Assembly: GCA_025201805.1 (NCBI GenBank)
Contig: MU619361.1
Coordinates: 23,071 to 53,384, forward strand
Length of the DNA stretch: 30,314 bases
From: Parasitella parasitica
Lineage: Eukaryota; Mucoromycota; Mucoromycetes; Mucorales; Mucoraceae
Direction: 5' to 3'
Shown: positions 8,083-18,940 of the stretch, piece by piece
How positions within the stretch are numbered: position 1 is the first letter of the stretch
How the letters are laid out: the number at the start of each line of letters is the position of its first letter
Notes under the pieces: generated by a model
The model's database searches: none
Seen by the model: only the letters and a program-made list of their open reading frames with translations
What the model was told of the DNA's origin: nothing
Position numbers and translations under genes: made by a program

Positions 8083-10010
8083 ATGTTTTTCCGCTGCCAA
8101 CAAAAAATGCCATCCAAAAGGAGCAAGAGTAGCGAATGCATTGCATTGGTAAAAAGGGGGATGAATCACTCGTTTGAGCAAACTATGGAGCAGAAAATGG
8201 AATGCTCTTTGGAGCGAAATTCGTTTGATTTAGCCATATATGACTTTAAAATTAGACACGAACCCTGTCAAGCCGCTCACATGGCAACCGCAAAAAGCGA
8301 AATCATGTCAGATATTAGCGACTTTGAGGGAGATATCTAGGCTGAGCTGAGCGTGGAGGACACCAAGACGCGGGAAGAAATCCCATTGCTAGCATTTGCT
8401 CCTGTTATAAAGCGAGAAGATCAAAAGTCAAGTCCATACGCTGACAGAGAGGATTGTCATGCAGATAACACGATGCTTGAATTTAAGCTGGAGAATCGAA
8501 AACCATTAGGTATGAACACTAAAGATGCGTGAGCGCGCGTAGTCTAGTATACTAAACGGCGCACACAGCTATGATGTTCAAGAAAAGTGGCCGCGAATAC
8601 TTTTACCAATGCCATCTATGCACAGAGTTGAAAACTAGCTTGATAGAGCTGCTGGATCACCACAGATGTGACCATGCATACACCAACGTAAGCAGAACGT
8701 ACAAGCACCTAGAATTGGAGCCTGACCTCAACGACCCCAATCGCTACTGCAGGTGTGCGAGACAACATACCCCACGCCTTTACTGTTCAAAAAGCATCTG
8801 CGAATCGTCCATTTTATCGTTGGCAAGACGGCCCGCACACTTACCACCACGCCAGTACGGTCTATAGTGAGAGAGACAAGAGGCCCTTCCCGACCCGCAG
8901 GACCCCAACGATTTCTGCCGTGTGTGCAATAAATCCTACTTGAACAGGCAGCAATATTTCAACCATTTATTCAAATTCCATGGCATGAGGGTTTCTACAA
9001 AGATTAGACAATTGGACGTGCTTCCAGATTTGTTTGATGCTGGCTTTGACTGTAGAGCTTGCGAACGCAAATTGGCTTCAAAATACTCTTACGCCAAGCA
9101 CTGCAAAAAGATCCACAAAATGGATGTCTCTCAGCTTTTGTACGGCCCCAATAGTCTCTACAAAACTTGTGGCGAGCTGTTTCAGGATAAAACTGCTCTC
9201 TAGGACCATTGCCGCAAGAAACACAGGAGCAATCCTGATTCCCCTAATGCCCCTATTTGCCACAAATGTCATAGATCGTATGCCAACGACAAAAACCTGA
9301 TAAGGCATGTGCGCTTGGTCCATGGAATAGTTGACTTGCCGCGTCGAAAAGCGAGCTCGAACAGCGTAATGCCTGATGTCGACGACCCCAACTTCTACTG
9401 CCGCGTCTGCGATAAGACATTAGCTACGAAAATTACATTCACATCGCACCTGGATCTTATTCATGGCATCTTCACCCCGAAAAATACGACCCTCGTCCCC
9501 GCAGGAAGGCTTCAATGTAAGCCATGTCACCAGTCGTTTACCTCTAAATACAGTTATCATCGGCATCTTTGCTCTGCACACAATGTAACAATATTTCACG
9601 ATCCTGACTCCTTGCCTGACCCCAAAGATCCGGATTTCTTTTGTCGCACGTGTGGCAAAGTAAAAGCGTCGCTGGTTCGCTTTCGCACACACTGCAAAAC
9701 ATTCATCAGATGAAATTGCCACGCATTGTGAAAGCCAAGAAGCGACCTGCACCCAAGTTTTCAGAATTCGACTGCACTGTATGCAGGAAAAAGCTGGCCA
9801 CTAAAGCAAAAAACCTGTTCTACATGAGAACTGTGCACAAGGTCAAACGCGCTATACAAGATCAAAAACCCCCAAACATAAAAGGCGCACCTGGCAATAA
9901 TGAGTTCTTTTGTGCAGAGTGTGATTTGCAGCTCATGACAAGCAATTACTTTAATTACCATCTAACAACTGTACATAGTGCTGAACCCCTCCTCAATACC
10001 CAAAGAAAAG
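8083..10010 (+). pseudogene. C2H2 zinc-finger array gene with four disabling changes
   Basis: An N-terminal acidic/basic region (from the ATG at 8083 or 8110) is followed by a 58-nt intron (8512-8569) and about eleven C2H2 fingers of the form C-x2-C-x12-H-x4-H, spaced by DPN(F/Y)-type linkers. Breaks seen: in-frame TAG at 8338-8340 with coding sense resuming in the same frame; a shift near 8752 inside finger 2 where one base appears lost; in-frame TAG at 9201-9203 inside finger 5; and a further one-base loss near 9700 inside finger 9. In each case the next finger continues in the compensated frame with correct spacing. Finger 5 also has Tyr for its first Cys and finger 10 Tyr for its first His. 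The 3' end runs into poly-T and the gap. Originally a multi-finger nucleic-acid-binding protein; target unknown. Sequencing error is the main alternative, but two nonsense codons plus two metal-ligand losses favour genuine decay. Confidence 0.72.
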
Positions 10011-10015
10011 GTTTG

Positions 10016-10020
<5 letters not shown>

Positions 10021-10048
<28 letters not shown>

Positions 10049-10058
10049 NNNNNNNNNN
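10021..10058. other. Poly-T run and assembly gap (10 N)
   Basis: Twenty-eight T (10021-10048) run directly into ten N (10049-10058). The homopolymer probably broke the assembly, so the true gap length is unknown and the end of the finger array may be missing. Confidence 0.95.
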
Positions 10059-10526
10059 GATGTACTCCACAAAAAAAGAAAGAATTCATTTCATCTAAAG
10101 AAGCATATTCATCATCGGAAATCCTCTGCGTGATCATTAGGTAGGCATTAAGCTTTCAAGTTCATCTTTCAGCATAATGTAGTGATCTGTAATCAGACAT
10201 TACAAAAGCAGTAGACAGTCTGCGCATATCAAGAATTCTGTCAATCTCCCAAGTACATTATGTCTATCCAATAAATATGTATTCCTAATCCCCCCTCCCC
10301 TTCAACCAACCAACCAACCAATATCTTTAATCCCTTAAACGTGAGCTTAGAGCCCCAGCAAACTAAAATACACGCGCACTTTTATTTGTTTTTGTCGCAA
10401 TGCGATACTCGATGATTCACTCAATCGATGACGATGTTTTGTTTTGCATATTCAACATTCTTTACTATATCACTTTAATTGCAATTGTTATTCAAACTAT
10501 TTAAAGCAGAGGCAAAGCAGGGAAAA
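10059..10526. other. Gap flank and upstream region of the mannosyltransferase gene
   Basis: No supported gene. A short AACC tandem repeat lies at about 10305-10321, and C-rich patches precede it. Minus-strand frames here have coding-like stretches (for example around 10080-10250) but contain stops and cannot be joined convincingly. Confidence 0.5.
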
Positions 10527-12134
10527 ATGAGCATTTCTTTTTCATTCATCCAACTATACACTATGCACTATATGAAATCGGTTTTTATTCAAAAGAACCG
10601 TAGAAAAGTGATTGCAGCCCTCATAAGCAGCGTTATCTTTGCATTTATATGTCGCCATGTATACTTGTCAAACTCGACAAACACTACTATAGAGGATCTT
10701 GATCTGCTAGGCACATTCTGCAGCCAACATGAGAGTTGGCCTATTCCGCTGGATCCAAGAAAGCGGCCTCGGTGGATATCCGATCACAATGCAAGTGCCG
10801 ATTTGTTGATGACAGAGAAAGACAGGGCCAAGCATTTATTCAGAGATGCAATTCAACCAGACATATATATGGATGAGGATGTATGGAACGGACTGCCAGT
10901 GAAGGGGGCATTCTATATGATTGTCAAGAATGAGGAACTCCAGCTAGCAAGATCCAGCATGCGCAGCGTAGAAGATAGATTCAACTCCCACAATATAAGC
11001 TATCCTTGGATTTTCTTGAACAGTCAACGCTTTACGGCTGATTTCAAAAAGTACATTCGTAAGGTGGCTAGTGGGAAGGTGTACTTTGGCCAAATTGATC
11101 TGGAGGCATGGACATACCCGGAATGGATTGATGCAAAGAGAACAGAAAATGCAATTCGACGAATGATTTACTTGGGTGTCAAAAAATCGCACAGTCTTTA
11201 CCAACGACAGGAAATGAGGTATTTGAAGGGCTATAATCGTAGTGGGGGGGGCCTTGTTGACCATCTGATAGATATAAAGCTGGTCTATTTCAGCATCATT
11301 CTTTATTTAATACGGTCGATTATGTTTGGCGTGTAGAGCCTGGATCCGAATATACCTGCAACATGTTTCACGATAACGATCCATTCCAAACGATGAAAAT
11401 AAATAACAAAAAGATAGGTAAACTAATTCAATTGATTCATACTGTATTTTGGCAAGATATCAACTCTTAAATTCGCCGTGTAGGCTTTGCTATCACTACC
11501 AAAGAAGATTCAGCTACAAGCTTCAGTTTATGGCCTGCAACGTTACAATTCATGAGACAGAATCCGCAAATGATAACACAGGCAGACTCTAGCATTATGC
11601 CTTGGTTAATGACAAAAGAATTGGAGTATAATTTCTGTCACATGTGGTCAGATTTTGAAATCGTGGACTTGGCATTTTTAAGATCAGAAGAGTATCAATC
11701 ATTTTTTCATTACCTTGATCTTGTGGGCGGGTTCTTCTACGAAAGGTACTATACTATAACTTTTTAGCAGCGGCCTTTATTGATTGCTTAAATTCATACA
11801 CGTAGATGGGGTGATGGACCGGTCAGATCTATTGCTGCTGCTATGTTCTTGAAGAAACAAGATATCCAATTTTTTAATGAGATTGGCTATAGTCATTCAT
11901 CTATGAATCACTGCCCTTTTAACAAATCCCTGCTGGATAAATGCTCTTGCGATTATAAAGACAATCATAGTAAATTTAAAGCATCTAGATTATTTAATGT
12001 CTACTGACAATTTGTTTGTATTTGTAGATTTCAAGGCCCAAAGTTGTACGATTGATCTCCTGAAGCAAATTGCGCCCCAGACCATAGACGACATGGTTGA
12101 GTTTGCCAAATCAAAAATGGGAGCACCCTTTTAA
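10527..12134 (+). CDS. GT15 (Kre2/Mnt1/Ktr family) alpha-1,2-mannosyltransferase
   Basis: Five exons (10527-11255, 11294-11417, 11484-11745, 11806-11969, 12028-12134) give 461 aa, near the 442 aa of yeast Kre2. A short basic cytosolic end is followed by a signal-anchor (about residues 27-47), the type II Golgi topology of the family; ATGs at 10563 and 10572 are alternative starts. Family blocks appear in order: KGAFYMIVKNEEL, PWIFLNSQRFT, VYFGQIDLEAWTYPEWID, VWRVEPGSEYTCN, FSLWPATLQFM, CHMWSDFEIVDLAFLRSEEY, then GGFFYERWGDGPVRSIA. The acidic residue in DFEIVDL is a likely catalytic candidate. It transfers mannose from GDP-mannose to N- and O-linked glycans. The first intron is inferred: a 38-nt segment with a GTTGAC donor next to an eight-G run. 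Removing it restores frame and family spacing, whereas reading through gives a truncated 285-aa frame. Confidence 0.9.
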
Positions 12135-12300
12135 ATAGATACTTTCATCAGAGAAAAGAGTCCATATCTCTTGCATATTTCTTAGCATACCAAATCAATA
12201 AGCGGCATAAATCGCCTCGCCAGAAAATCAATCTACAACGTGTCAAATAAAAAGATGTTTGTTGTATTAAAATATATGTAAAAAATAGGCCCTCGCCTAT

Positions 12301-12325
12301 AAAAAAAAAAAAAAAAAAAAAAAAA
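12301..12325. repeat. Poly-A run of 25
   Basis: An uninterrupted A homopolymer between the mannosyltransferase 3' end and the LRR gene. Preceding sequence shows no LINE- or SINE-like features or target-site duplication that I can see. Confidence 0.9.
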
Positions 12326-12377
12326 TGAATATCAAACATCATGTTGTTTTCTGCCTCTTTTTTTCTAGTTGCAAGTA

Positions 12378-15276
12378 ATGATTAGTATGGCCTCTGCAAA
12401 TTCTTTGTTCAGTTCACCTACTGTATGCACAAAACTAGATTTATCAGATAGTGCTTCGTAGTAAGTTTGATTTTGGTTTAGGTTGTCTCCCATCTTTAAC
12501 AAGCATAATTTTTGCAGTCTCCCATCCAATTTATTTCAGCAAAGAAGCTCGTTTTTTAATCGCAAGACAAGTACGCCTGGAGTGCAACAACTATTGTTGA
12601 GGAGAAATCAATTGAATTCTCTGCAAAAATACGCCAAAGCATTGATTCAATTGAAAGAGCATTTGACTGAATTGTCACTGCGAGAGAACAATTTCAGCCA
12701 ATTTCCATTTGAAATACTGATATTGAAGAATTTGACATCTCTATCTCTGGCCAACAACCAGCTTGAGGTGATCAATAAAGATGTGCTATCGCAGCTACCT
12801 AATCTGCAGTGGCTCAATCTTGCTCACAATAGGTTAACACAGCTGCCTGTAGACATTGTGTGCTGCCATTATTTACGAGGATTAGATCTGGAAAACAACA
12901 ATTTCTCAAGTAAGTGCTTGAATGTGTAGTAACGACTTTGTGCTGATGCGCGTGTTCTCAAATAGCTTTTCCTAATGTCATATTCTATTTAACTCGTCTC
13001 GAGATCTTGATGCTTCAAAAAAACAAAATCAAAGTAATTCCTCCAAACTACAACTTTCCATCATCTATACATACACTTAATCTGGCATTTAATGCACTGA
13101 GTCAAGTTCCTTCTACCTTAATAAACCAACCACCAGAGGCGCTTACACATCTACACTTATCTGGCAACAGGCTTGGTCAATTGCCTTCGAAGTTCTTGTC
13201 TTGTGGCTACACAAAACTTGTCAGTTTGGACCTCCACACATGTCATTTGACGAGGATTCCAAACAAGCTATTCGAGCATCTTTCCAAATGCAAAGATCTG
13301 CGAAGGCTCAACTTGGCGATCAACCGTCTCACCTATGTTCCAACTGAGATTGGCCTCCTCTCACAACTGCAGTGGCTCAATCTGAACGATAATCGCATAA
13401 CACATCTACCAGACTCCATATCATCATTAACGCACCTTGTTAAATTAGGATTGGTGCAAAACCAACTAAAAACACTGCCTGCGTTCATGTTTTTACACAT
13501 GTTAGAGCTTCAGAAACTGGACATTAGAAGAAATCAGTTGAAATATATGCCTCCCTCCATCTTGGCATTGGCTCCAAGACAAGAGGTGGATATCCACGTT
13601 GACCTTGCTGTGCCGCATTCGGTTTTCAGTACACTGTCCAATCCTCCCTGTCACAATAACAATAATAACAGCGTGGATTGCCATCCCTATGGCGGATCAT
13701 TGCGAACCTTGTTGTGTTATGAAAATCCAACAATTGAGCACGCTGACGGCATTCTCTGCGAACTGGACGATGACGACGACGATGGCGGCGATGATAGGGA
13801 GCAAGTTCAAGCCCTGCCGCTTACCAGTGCCTATAATATGCTGCAGTCGACTCAAAATAACGTCAAAATAATGCTGCGCGAAGCTTTGTATAGTAAAAAG
13901 AATGTCTTGTTCTGCAGTAATGCCAAGTTCAAGAGATCAGATCATCCAGCGCCCAATTTACTTTCGGAAATCGATGACGAAGAAAACACAGTTAGCAGTG
14001 ACGAAGACTACGAGAATGAAGAGAAGGAAGCGATTCGAAAAGAGACACAACGCATTCTGACACAGGTATCCACATTGAGGGAGATTTGTCTCAGACACCA
14101 CCTCACAAACTCACAGACGTATCTTCGCACAGATACGCGATTAGATCAAGATGCCGAGAAAACATATGATTTTATAGACAGTGCATTACATACGACAATT
14201 ATTCCTACTTACATCAATCAATATACGCAAGAGCAAGCACGACAATGCGATTATTGTCAATCTTGGTATACACAATCTGCATGTCAAATAGGGTATTTGG
14301 CTCGACTGTGCAATAATCGACTCCAAATCCCAGTCCGTTTTCGCATTTGTTCTGTTGATTGCGCTCTAGATGCTGTTATCAAGTTGTATCAAACAACCAT
14401 CGACTGGCATACAAGACAATCATTGGCTCACATCGACGCCACATTGCTGCTATCCTCTGTTAATCAAACGTCGATACCAGCATCACCATCACAACTCTCA
14501 GCAACCACAGTCAATTCGGCGACAAATGGGCCTCTTACCGGCCCTTTATCAGTTATTACCAACTATTGGGATGTAGGCTTGGCTAACAACAGCACAAGAT
14601 ATACTTTCACTCGAACAAATGGAGCTTTGGGTACGATTCAGCACGAAAATGACGCATCCAATGACGAGGAACAGCATTTGCCCGTATTGCAAAGGCCAAG
14701 ATCAGCGTCTTCTTCATCTTCCACAACTGCTACAACAACATCAGATTCAGCAAACGGCGAGAATCATTCAAGTAATCATATAAACTTTTGAATTTAAGCT
14801 GTCCGTATGCTAAAGACCATTTTAAAATATTAGTGATCGGGCAATCATCTCTTGCAAGAATGATCAGGAATCGAGTAACTCAATTTGCATCAAACTTTTT
14901 CCCAAGTAGCTCGAATAGTCAAGCTGGAAATTTCAATGCGGGTCAAAATAGTAGAAGCAGTAGCAGCAATAGCAGTAGCAACAGCAGCATCGTCATCAAC
15001 CCTAGCAATAGCAGTGCTCAACAAGCTTCATCACTTTCATCATTTTCGCCTTTGGTATTTCCTAATCTCAGTTTAGGCGTTACATCTGCTACATCAACAG
15101 CTAGAGCCTTTATTGGGCGAGAGCCTCCATCTATCATGTCAATCACAACTCGATTAGTGGAAGGTAGACTTCAAACCGAACGTACACAACCACAATTACG
15201 CCTGTCAACGCCGACTCCTAATCCTACTGCATTTAATCATCTGCCCAGAGACGCTATTCGTTTAGAAAAATTTTAA
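12378..15276 (+). CDS. Leucine-rich-repeat protein with C-terminal cysteine cluster
   Basis: Four exons (12378-12460, 12518-12909, 12966-14771, 14834-15276) with closed phases give 907 aa. Residues about 45-365 hold a dozen or more LxxLxLxxNxLxxLP repeats (e.g. LTSLSLANNQLEVI, LQWLNLAHNRLTQLP, LQWLNLNDNRITHLP), the Shoc2/Ras-suppressor type typical of protein-binding solenoids. An acidic loop (Asp run near 425) and a Glu/Asp-rich coil follow. Near 586-624 a C-x2-C ... C-x3-C group (CDYCQSWY, then FRICSVDC) could bind zinc. The C-terminal 200 residues are Ser/Asn/Thr-rich and probably disordered. No signal peptide or membrane segment. Start is the first of two in-frame ATGs (12378, 12387). Likely a signalling scaffold; the exact orthologue is not recognised. 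Confidence 0.85.
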
Positions 15277-15766
15277 TCTCTTGTTGTTTTTTTATTAAAT
15301 GCAATAGCAAGTAAATCCCTCACATTGGTTGTCATAAAGACTGCATATTTCGTATTGTTTGACAACCAGGAACAGAAATCCAAGTTGCATAGCAACGGGA
15401 TGACTAGCGAAACTTACCGTATATGCTTTGAAGCACCTTAATACAAGTTATGATCTTATATGCATAATCTATCGTGAGCTGCCATGGTTCTATACTAAAA
15501 TTCGAGATGTGGCAGACAATGATCACAGGAAGCAAAACAAACGAACGTCATCTGCAATTAAATAGCCGCGATGTGTGTGTATGAGGCTCCTCTCTTCATT
15601 CATTTGTTATTTTTGTGTTTTAAAACTCTTTCACGTATTTACTTTCCCCTTTTTTTCTCTCTCTCTCTTCAAGCAAAAGAAATATCTTGTAAGTAAACAG
15701 AAAAAAAGAGTTCAATTTTGTTTGGGACAAATTTTAATTTGACTTTCCCTCCCCCCCTAGTATAAA
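15277..15766 (+). promoter_or_regulatory. Promoter and probable 5'-UTR intron of the V-ATPase E gene
   Basis: A CT-rich tract at 15630-15670 resembles pyrimidine stretches found near fungal transcription starts. Next comes a likely 5'-UTR intron from 15689 (GTAAGT) to 15760 (pyrimidine tract then CCCTAG), ending 6 bases before the ATG. No coding frame is supported in the rest. Confidence 0.5.
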
Positions 15767-16791
15767 ATGTCCACAGCTAGACCTCTTAACGATGATGAAG
15801 TCTTTAACGAGATGAAAAAGATGGTATATGATTTAACTTTTCGAGAAATCATAAATGCTGATTTTGGGTAATTTTTTTTTCAGGTTGCTTTTATCAAGCA
15901 AGAAGCTTTAGAAAAAGCCAGAGAAATTAAAGTCAAGGTAAGTTGTTGATGTTTATTGTGGATTAGTTTCAAGAAAAATTAAATTCATACATCAACAGGC
16001 TGATGAAGAGTTCAACATTGAAAAGGTAACTCTTTTAATCTCGTATATACGCGCCTAGCTTTATTGACTTTCTTTATCTTTTATAGGCAAAGATTGTCCG
16101 TCAAGAGTCATTAAATATCGAGGCCGTTTTTGAACGCAAGATTAAGCAAGCTGAGGTTCAGAAGAGAATGTAAGAGAAAATATTATGAAACATCAAATCT
16201 CTCCCTTACAAAGTACGATATTGAAACACGTTACCATTTTTTCTTTTTCTTTTCTTGTAGTGCCCAGTCAAACCATATCAACAAAGCTCGTCTTAGAATC
16301 CTTCAAGAACGTCAACAAGTTCTTGATGAACTCTTCCAAGATACAGATAATCTCATTCATGAAATCTCAAAGGACGGAGATAGATATGCTACTTTAATGG
16401 AAGGCCTTATCCTTCAAGTGGCTTATGCTCTTATGGAAGATGACGTTCTTATCAAATGTCGTGAAGAAGATATTGATCAAGTAAACTCTGCCATAGAGCG
16501 TGCTGCTGGAAAATACGAGGAGAGCATGAAGACCAAGCCTTCTTTCAAGATTAGCGATGAATATCTCCCCGCATCAAGGTTAGAGAGATTCAATTGTTAC
16601 AAGATGTGTTTGTATGTGTGTTAACATTTCATAATTGCAGTGCTGGTGGCGTTATTATGACCGGCCTTAATGGTAAGATTACTGTTGATAATACTCTTGG
16701 AGCTCGTTTAGAAATTGTCAAGGAAGATATGTTACCTCAAATTCGTGTTGCTTTGTTCGATCACTCTCCCAACAGAACTTTCTTCAATTAA
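15767..16791 (+). CDS. VMA4: V-type proton ATPase subunit E
   Basis: Six exons (15767-15823, 15884-15937, 15999-16025, 16087-16169, 16261-16578, 16641-16791) give 229 aa, against 233 in yeast Vma4. It starts [19 protein letters not shown], followed by the long N-terminal helix ([22 protein letters not shown]), then the compact C-terminal domain with [19 protein letters not shown] and [17 protein letters not shown], all highly conserved. Subunit E pairs with G to form the peripheral stalks that hold the V1 head static against the membrane sector. Early exons are tiny (57, 54 and 27 nt) and phase 0, so each is a removable unit of the coiled coil. AATAAA at 16892 is a plausible 3' signal. Confidence 0.96.
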
Positions 16792-17125
16792 ATATCATGT
16801 TTTTTTTTTTCATTTCGAATTTTCCTCTCTCAATTTCTTTTTTACCCCCCCCCCCACCTCCACAAAAAGAAGCAAGTATTTTGATAAGATGAATAAAGCA
16901 TGCTACGCGTTTTTTTTTTGTTTATAATCTTTCCAAACACACAATATAGCTTTTTGGTCAGTTTTTGAACATCAGCTTTGATGCAGGCACATTTCATGGT
17001 AAGATTAAGTCTGGTTTTGACCACATAAAAAGACAAAACTGTTTAGTGTATATCACGTGTTTTTGCTAATTTTATATTTATTAATCAGATATAATAAATC
17101 TTAGCATGTTCTAAAATATATGAAA
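16792..17125. other. 3' flank of VMA4 and tRNA upstream region
   Basis: Holds homopolymer T and C runs (16801-16810, 16846-16856) and AATAAA at 16892-16897, the likely poly(A) signal. No further gene seen. Confidence 0.6.
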
Positions 17126-17197
17126 TCTTCGGTAGTATAGTGGTAAGTATCCCCGCCTGTCACGCGGGAGACCGGGGTTCAATTCCCCGCCGGAGAG
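17126..17197 (+). tRNA. tRNA-Asp (anticodon GUC)
   Basis: A complete 72-nt cloverleaf without intron. The 7-bp acceptor stem (17126-17132 with 17190-17196) has one G-U pair and discriminator G at 17197. The anticodon stem is CCCGC/GCGGG around a loop with GTC at 17159-17161, and the T-arm is CGGGG/CCCCG around TTCAATT. The A box (TAGTATAGTGG) and B box (GGTTCAATTCC) both match Pol III consensus. A T6 run at 17199-17204 is the terminator. Confidence 0.97.
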
Positions 17198-17198
17198 A

Positions 17199-17204
17199 TT
17201 TTTT
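17199..17204 (+). terminator. RNA polymerase III terminator (T6)
   Basis: Six T begin two bases after the tRNA discriminator base, standard for Pol III termination. Confidence 0.9.
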
Positions 17205-17750
17205 GTTTTTTGTGGTGCCGATAGTCAATTGATGTAGTGAAAAAGCTTTAGATAAAAAAAAAGTCCTTAATGAAAGGTGTTAAGTTCTCATGCAAGTAAA
17301 GGAATAAGCGTTTTGACTAGAGTTTAGTTTAAAAGAAGTAATTAGATTTGGAGGGAACGGTACTCTGGACTGTTTCAAGATGACTTGAGTACTGTAATAA
17401 TGCATTTGGTTTTAGAGCAGCTATTTTAAAAAACCTCATTACGCTTGTATCGTTAGACTTTGAGTTGGTACAAAAAATTTTGTTACTTTCTCAACGGCAA
17501 CTAATGTGAAGGGGACCAAAAGGTATGTTAGAGGCATAAAATGCTGTTATAAACTTTGATTCAAGAATTTGCTTCACCACTAGGAAACTATCGCAAGCTC
17601 CATTTTTTTGATGAAATGTTTACAAAACCATCCGTTACTGTAGCAGTGTTTAAATAATCATGCTGTATAACACAAGTATATGCTTTAGTACTATTTACAA
17701 ACAAGTATACTTTTATCAAGTTGATAGTTATTGAACAATAACGTAAATTT
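17205..17750. other. Intergenic region, nothing supported
   Basis: AT-rich sequence with stops in all frames; no RNA-gene box pairs or repeats recognised. Confidence 0.6.
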
Positions 17751-18432
17751 CTAATCAAGATCCATTAGATCATATTCTTCGTCATTCTCCTCGCTTGTTA
17801 CGCTATCGTTATCATCCATTCGTTGGTATTTCAATTGTTCTTTGTCATTGTAAGCAAGCATTCGATTCTTTTCATATAGAATTAGTTGGCCAGATGAAGG
17901 TCTTCATCATGAAAAAAAAAAAAAAAAGTGTTAAAACTAATTCATGCAACGGAGAAAGTACTCACTGCAAGGGTTTGTTATTGGTATCAGACAACACAAA
18001 TTCCGGTATAGAGTATTTTGTTTCACCAGACTTTTTTTCCATAGGTAACAAGGTTCCATTAACATCCATCAGAAAAACTCGATTATAGCTAGATGCTTTA
18101 TCGTCGATCTGTGCTTGATAATTTGATTCTGCGTCCTCTTCTTCTGCTGATACTGCCACATTCCCCCCTACTGAACCTTGTAAATTAGGAGGAAAAGATC
18201 TATTGCAATCTATTTTTATTCAAAATGGCAATTAGTCTTCAGCTTTCTATGCAGAGGACCAATAATTACTATCATCATTGATTGAAGTAGCAGAAGGTAT
18301 CAAATTTGGTATTGTCGAGATCAGCCTCTTTTTGAGGTAATGGGATTCGAAATTGTCATCAATCGATGCTCTTGACCTTTTTTTGTTGCTATTTACAAAG
18401 TTTATAGGCTTCAACGTTGGTGATACTTGCAT
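17751..18432 (-). CDS. Unrecognised 174-aa protein with acidic C-terminus
   Basis: Three exons (18432-18270, 18176-17966, 17901-17751) join with exact phases through GTAATT...CAAG and GTGAGT...GAAG introns. The ATG at 18432 gives MQVSPTLKPINF; an upstream in-frame extension to 18510 lacks a plausible leader and was not used. The N-terminal third is basic (NKKRSRAS, LKKRLIS), possibly a nuclear localisation signal. The middle (YNRVFLMDVNGTLLPM) looks folded. The final 25 residues are strongly acidic and end YDLMDLD. I recognise no family. A small nuclear adaptor with an acidic interaction tail is a guess from composition. Intron 2 contains a poly-A/T run of about 15. Confidence 0.6.
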
Positions 18433-18940
18433 TCTGTACGATGTATGCGGTATCAGTTTTAGAGAGTTGAAGAAGTGAACCAGTATGTCCTTTTTATAGT
18501 TGTAAATCAAATTGGAGTTTGAATAAAGTTCTGGCAGTTTCCTATCGGGATCACCCTTTTAGCTGAGGGAACAAGGGGGGAAATTACGAACCGGATTCCT
18601 CCTTTTTAAAGATGCTTATCAACTTTAAGCATCATATTATTCATTGTGAATTAACGATAAACAGGAAGCTAACATCAAACAGCCTGCATAAAAATCTAAA
18701 TCTTGAAGCGACCCAAATTCTGTCATTTATATATTTCTCAAATGTATATAAACCGTTTCAGATCTAGTGACCTAAATGCTACAGCTTCAATAAAATGGAA
18801 CGCCGAGTAATTGCGAAATAAATCGTATTGTATTGGGTGAAGTAGACAACCACAACAATTTCCATAGCCGTACTCAGCCAGAAGTTCTGAGAAATAGTGA
18901 TGAATAAATGAGCGTTTTGTATTATTCCTGCGGTACACAT
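18433..18940. other. Intergenic, divergent interval
   Basis: Separates the minus-strand acidic-tail gene from the possible plus-strand remnant at 18941. No element is recognised. Confidence 0.5.

Noticed and set aside
10059..10250. Minus-strand gene end with coding-like frames near the gap
   Set aside because: Frames contain stops and no splice solution joined them; no homology recognised.
10479..11336. 285-aa truncated mannosyltransferase
   Set aside because: Starts at a non-ATG codon and ends in non-family sequence; the 38-nt intron restores the conserved second half.
12301..12325. Poly-A tail of a retrotransposed element
   Set aside because: No reverse transcriptase, promoter boxes or target-site duplication upstream; homopolymers are common in this window.
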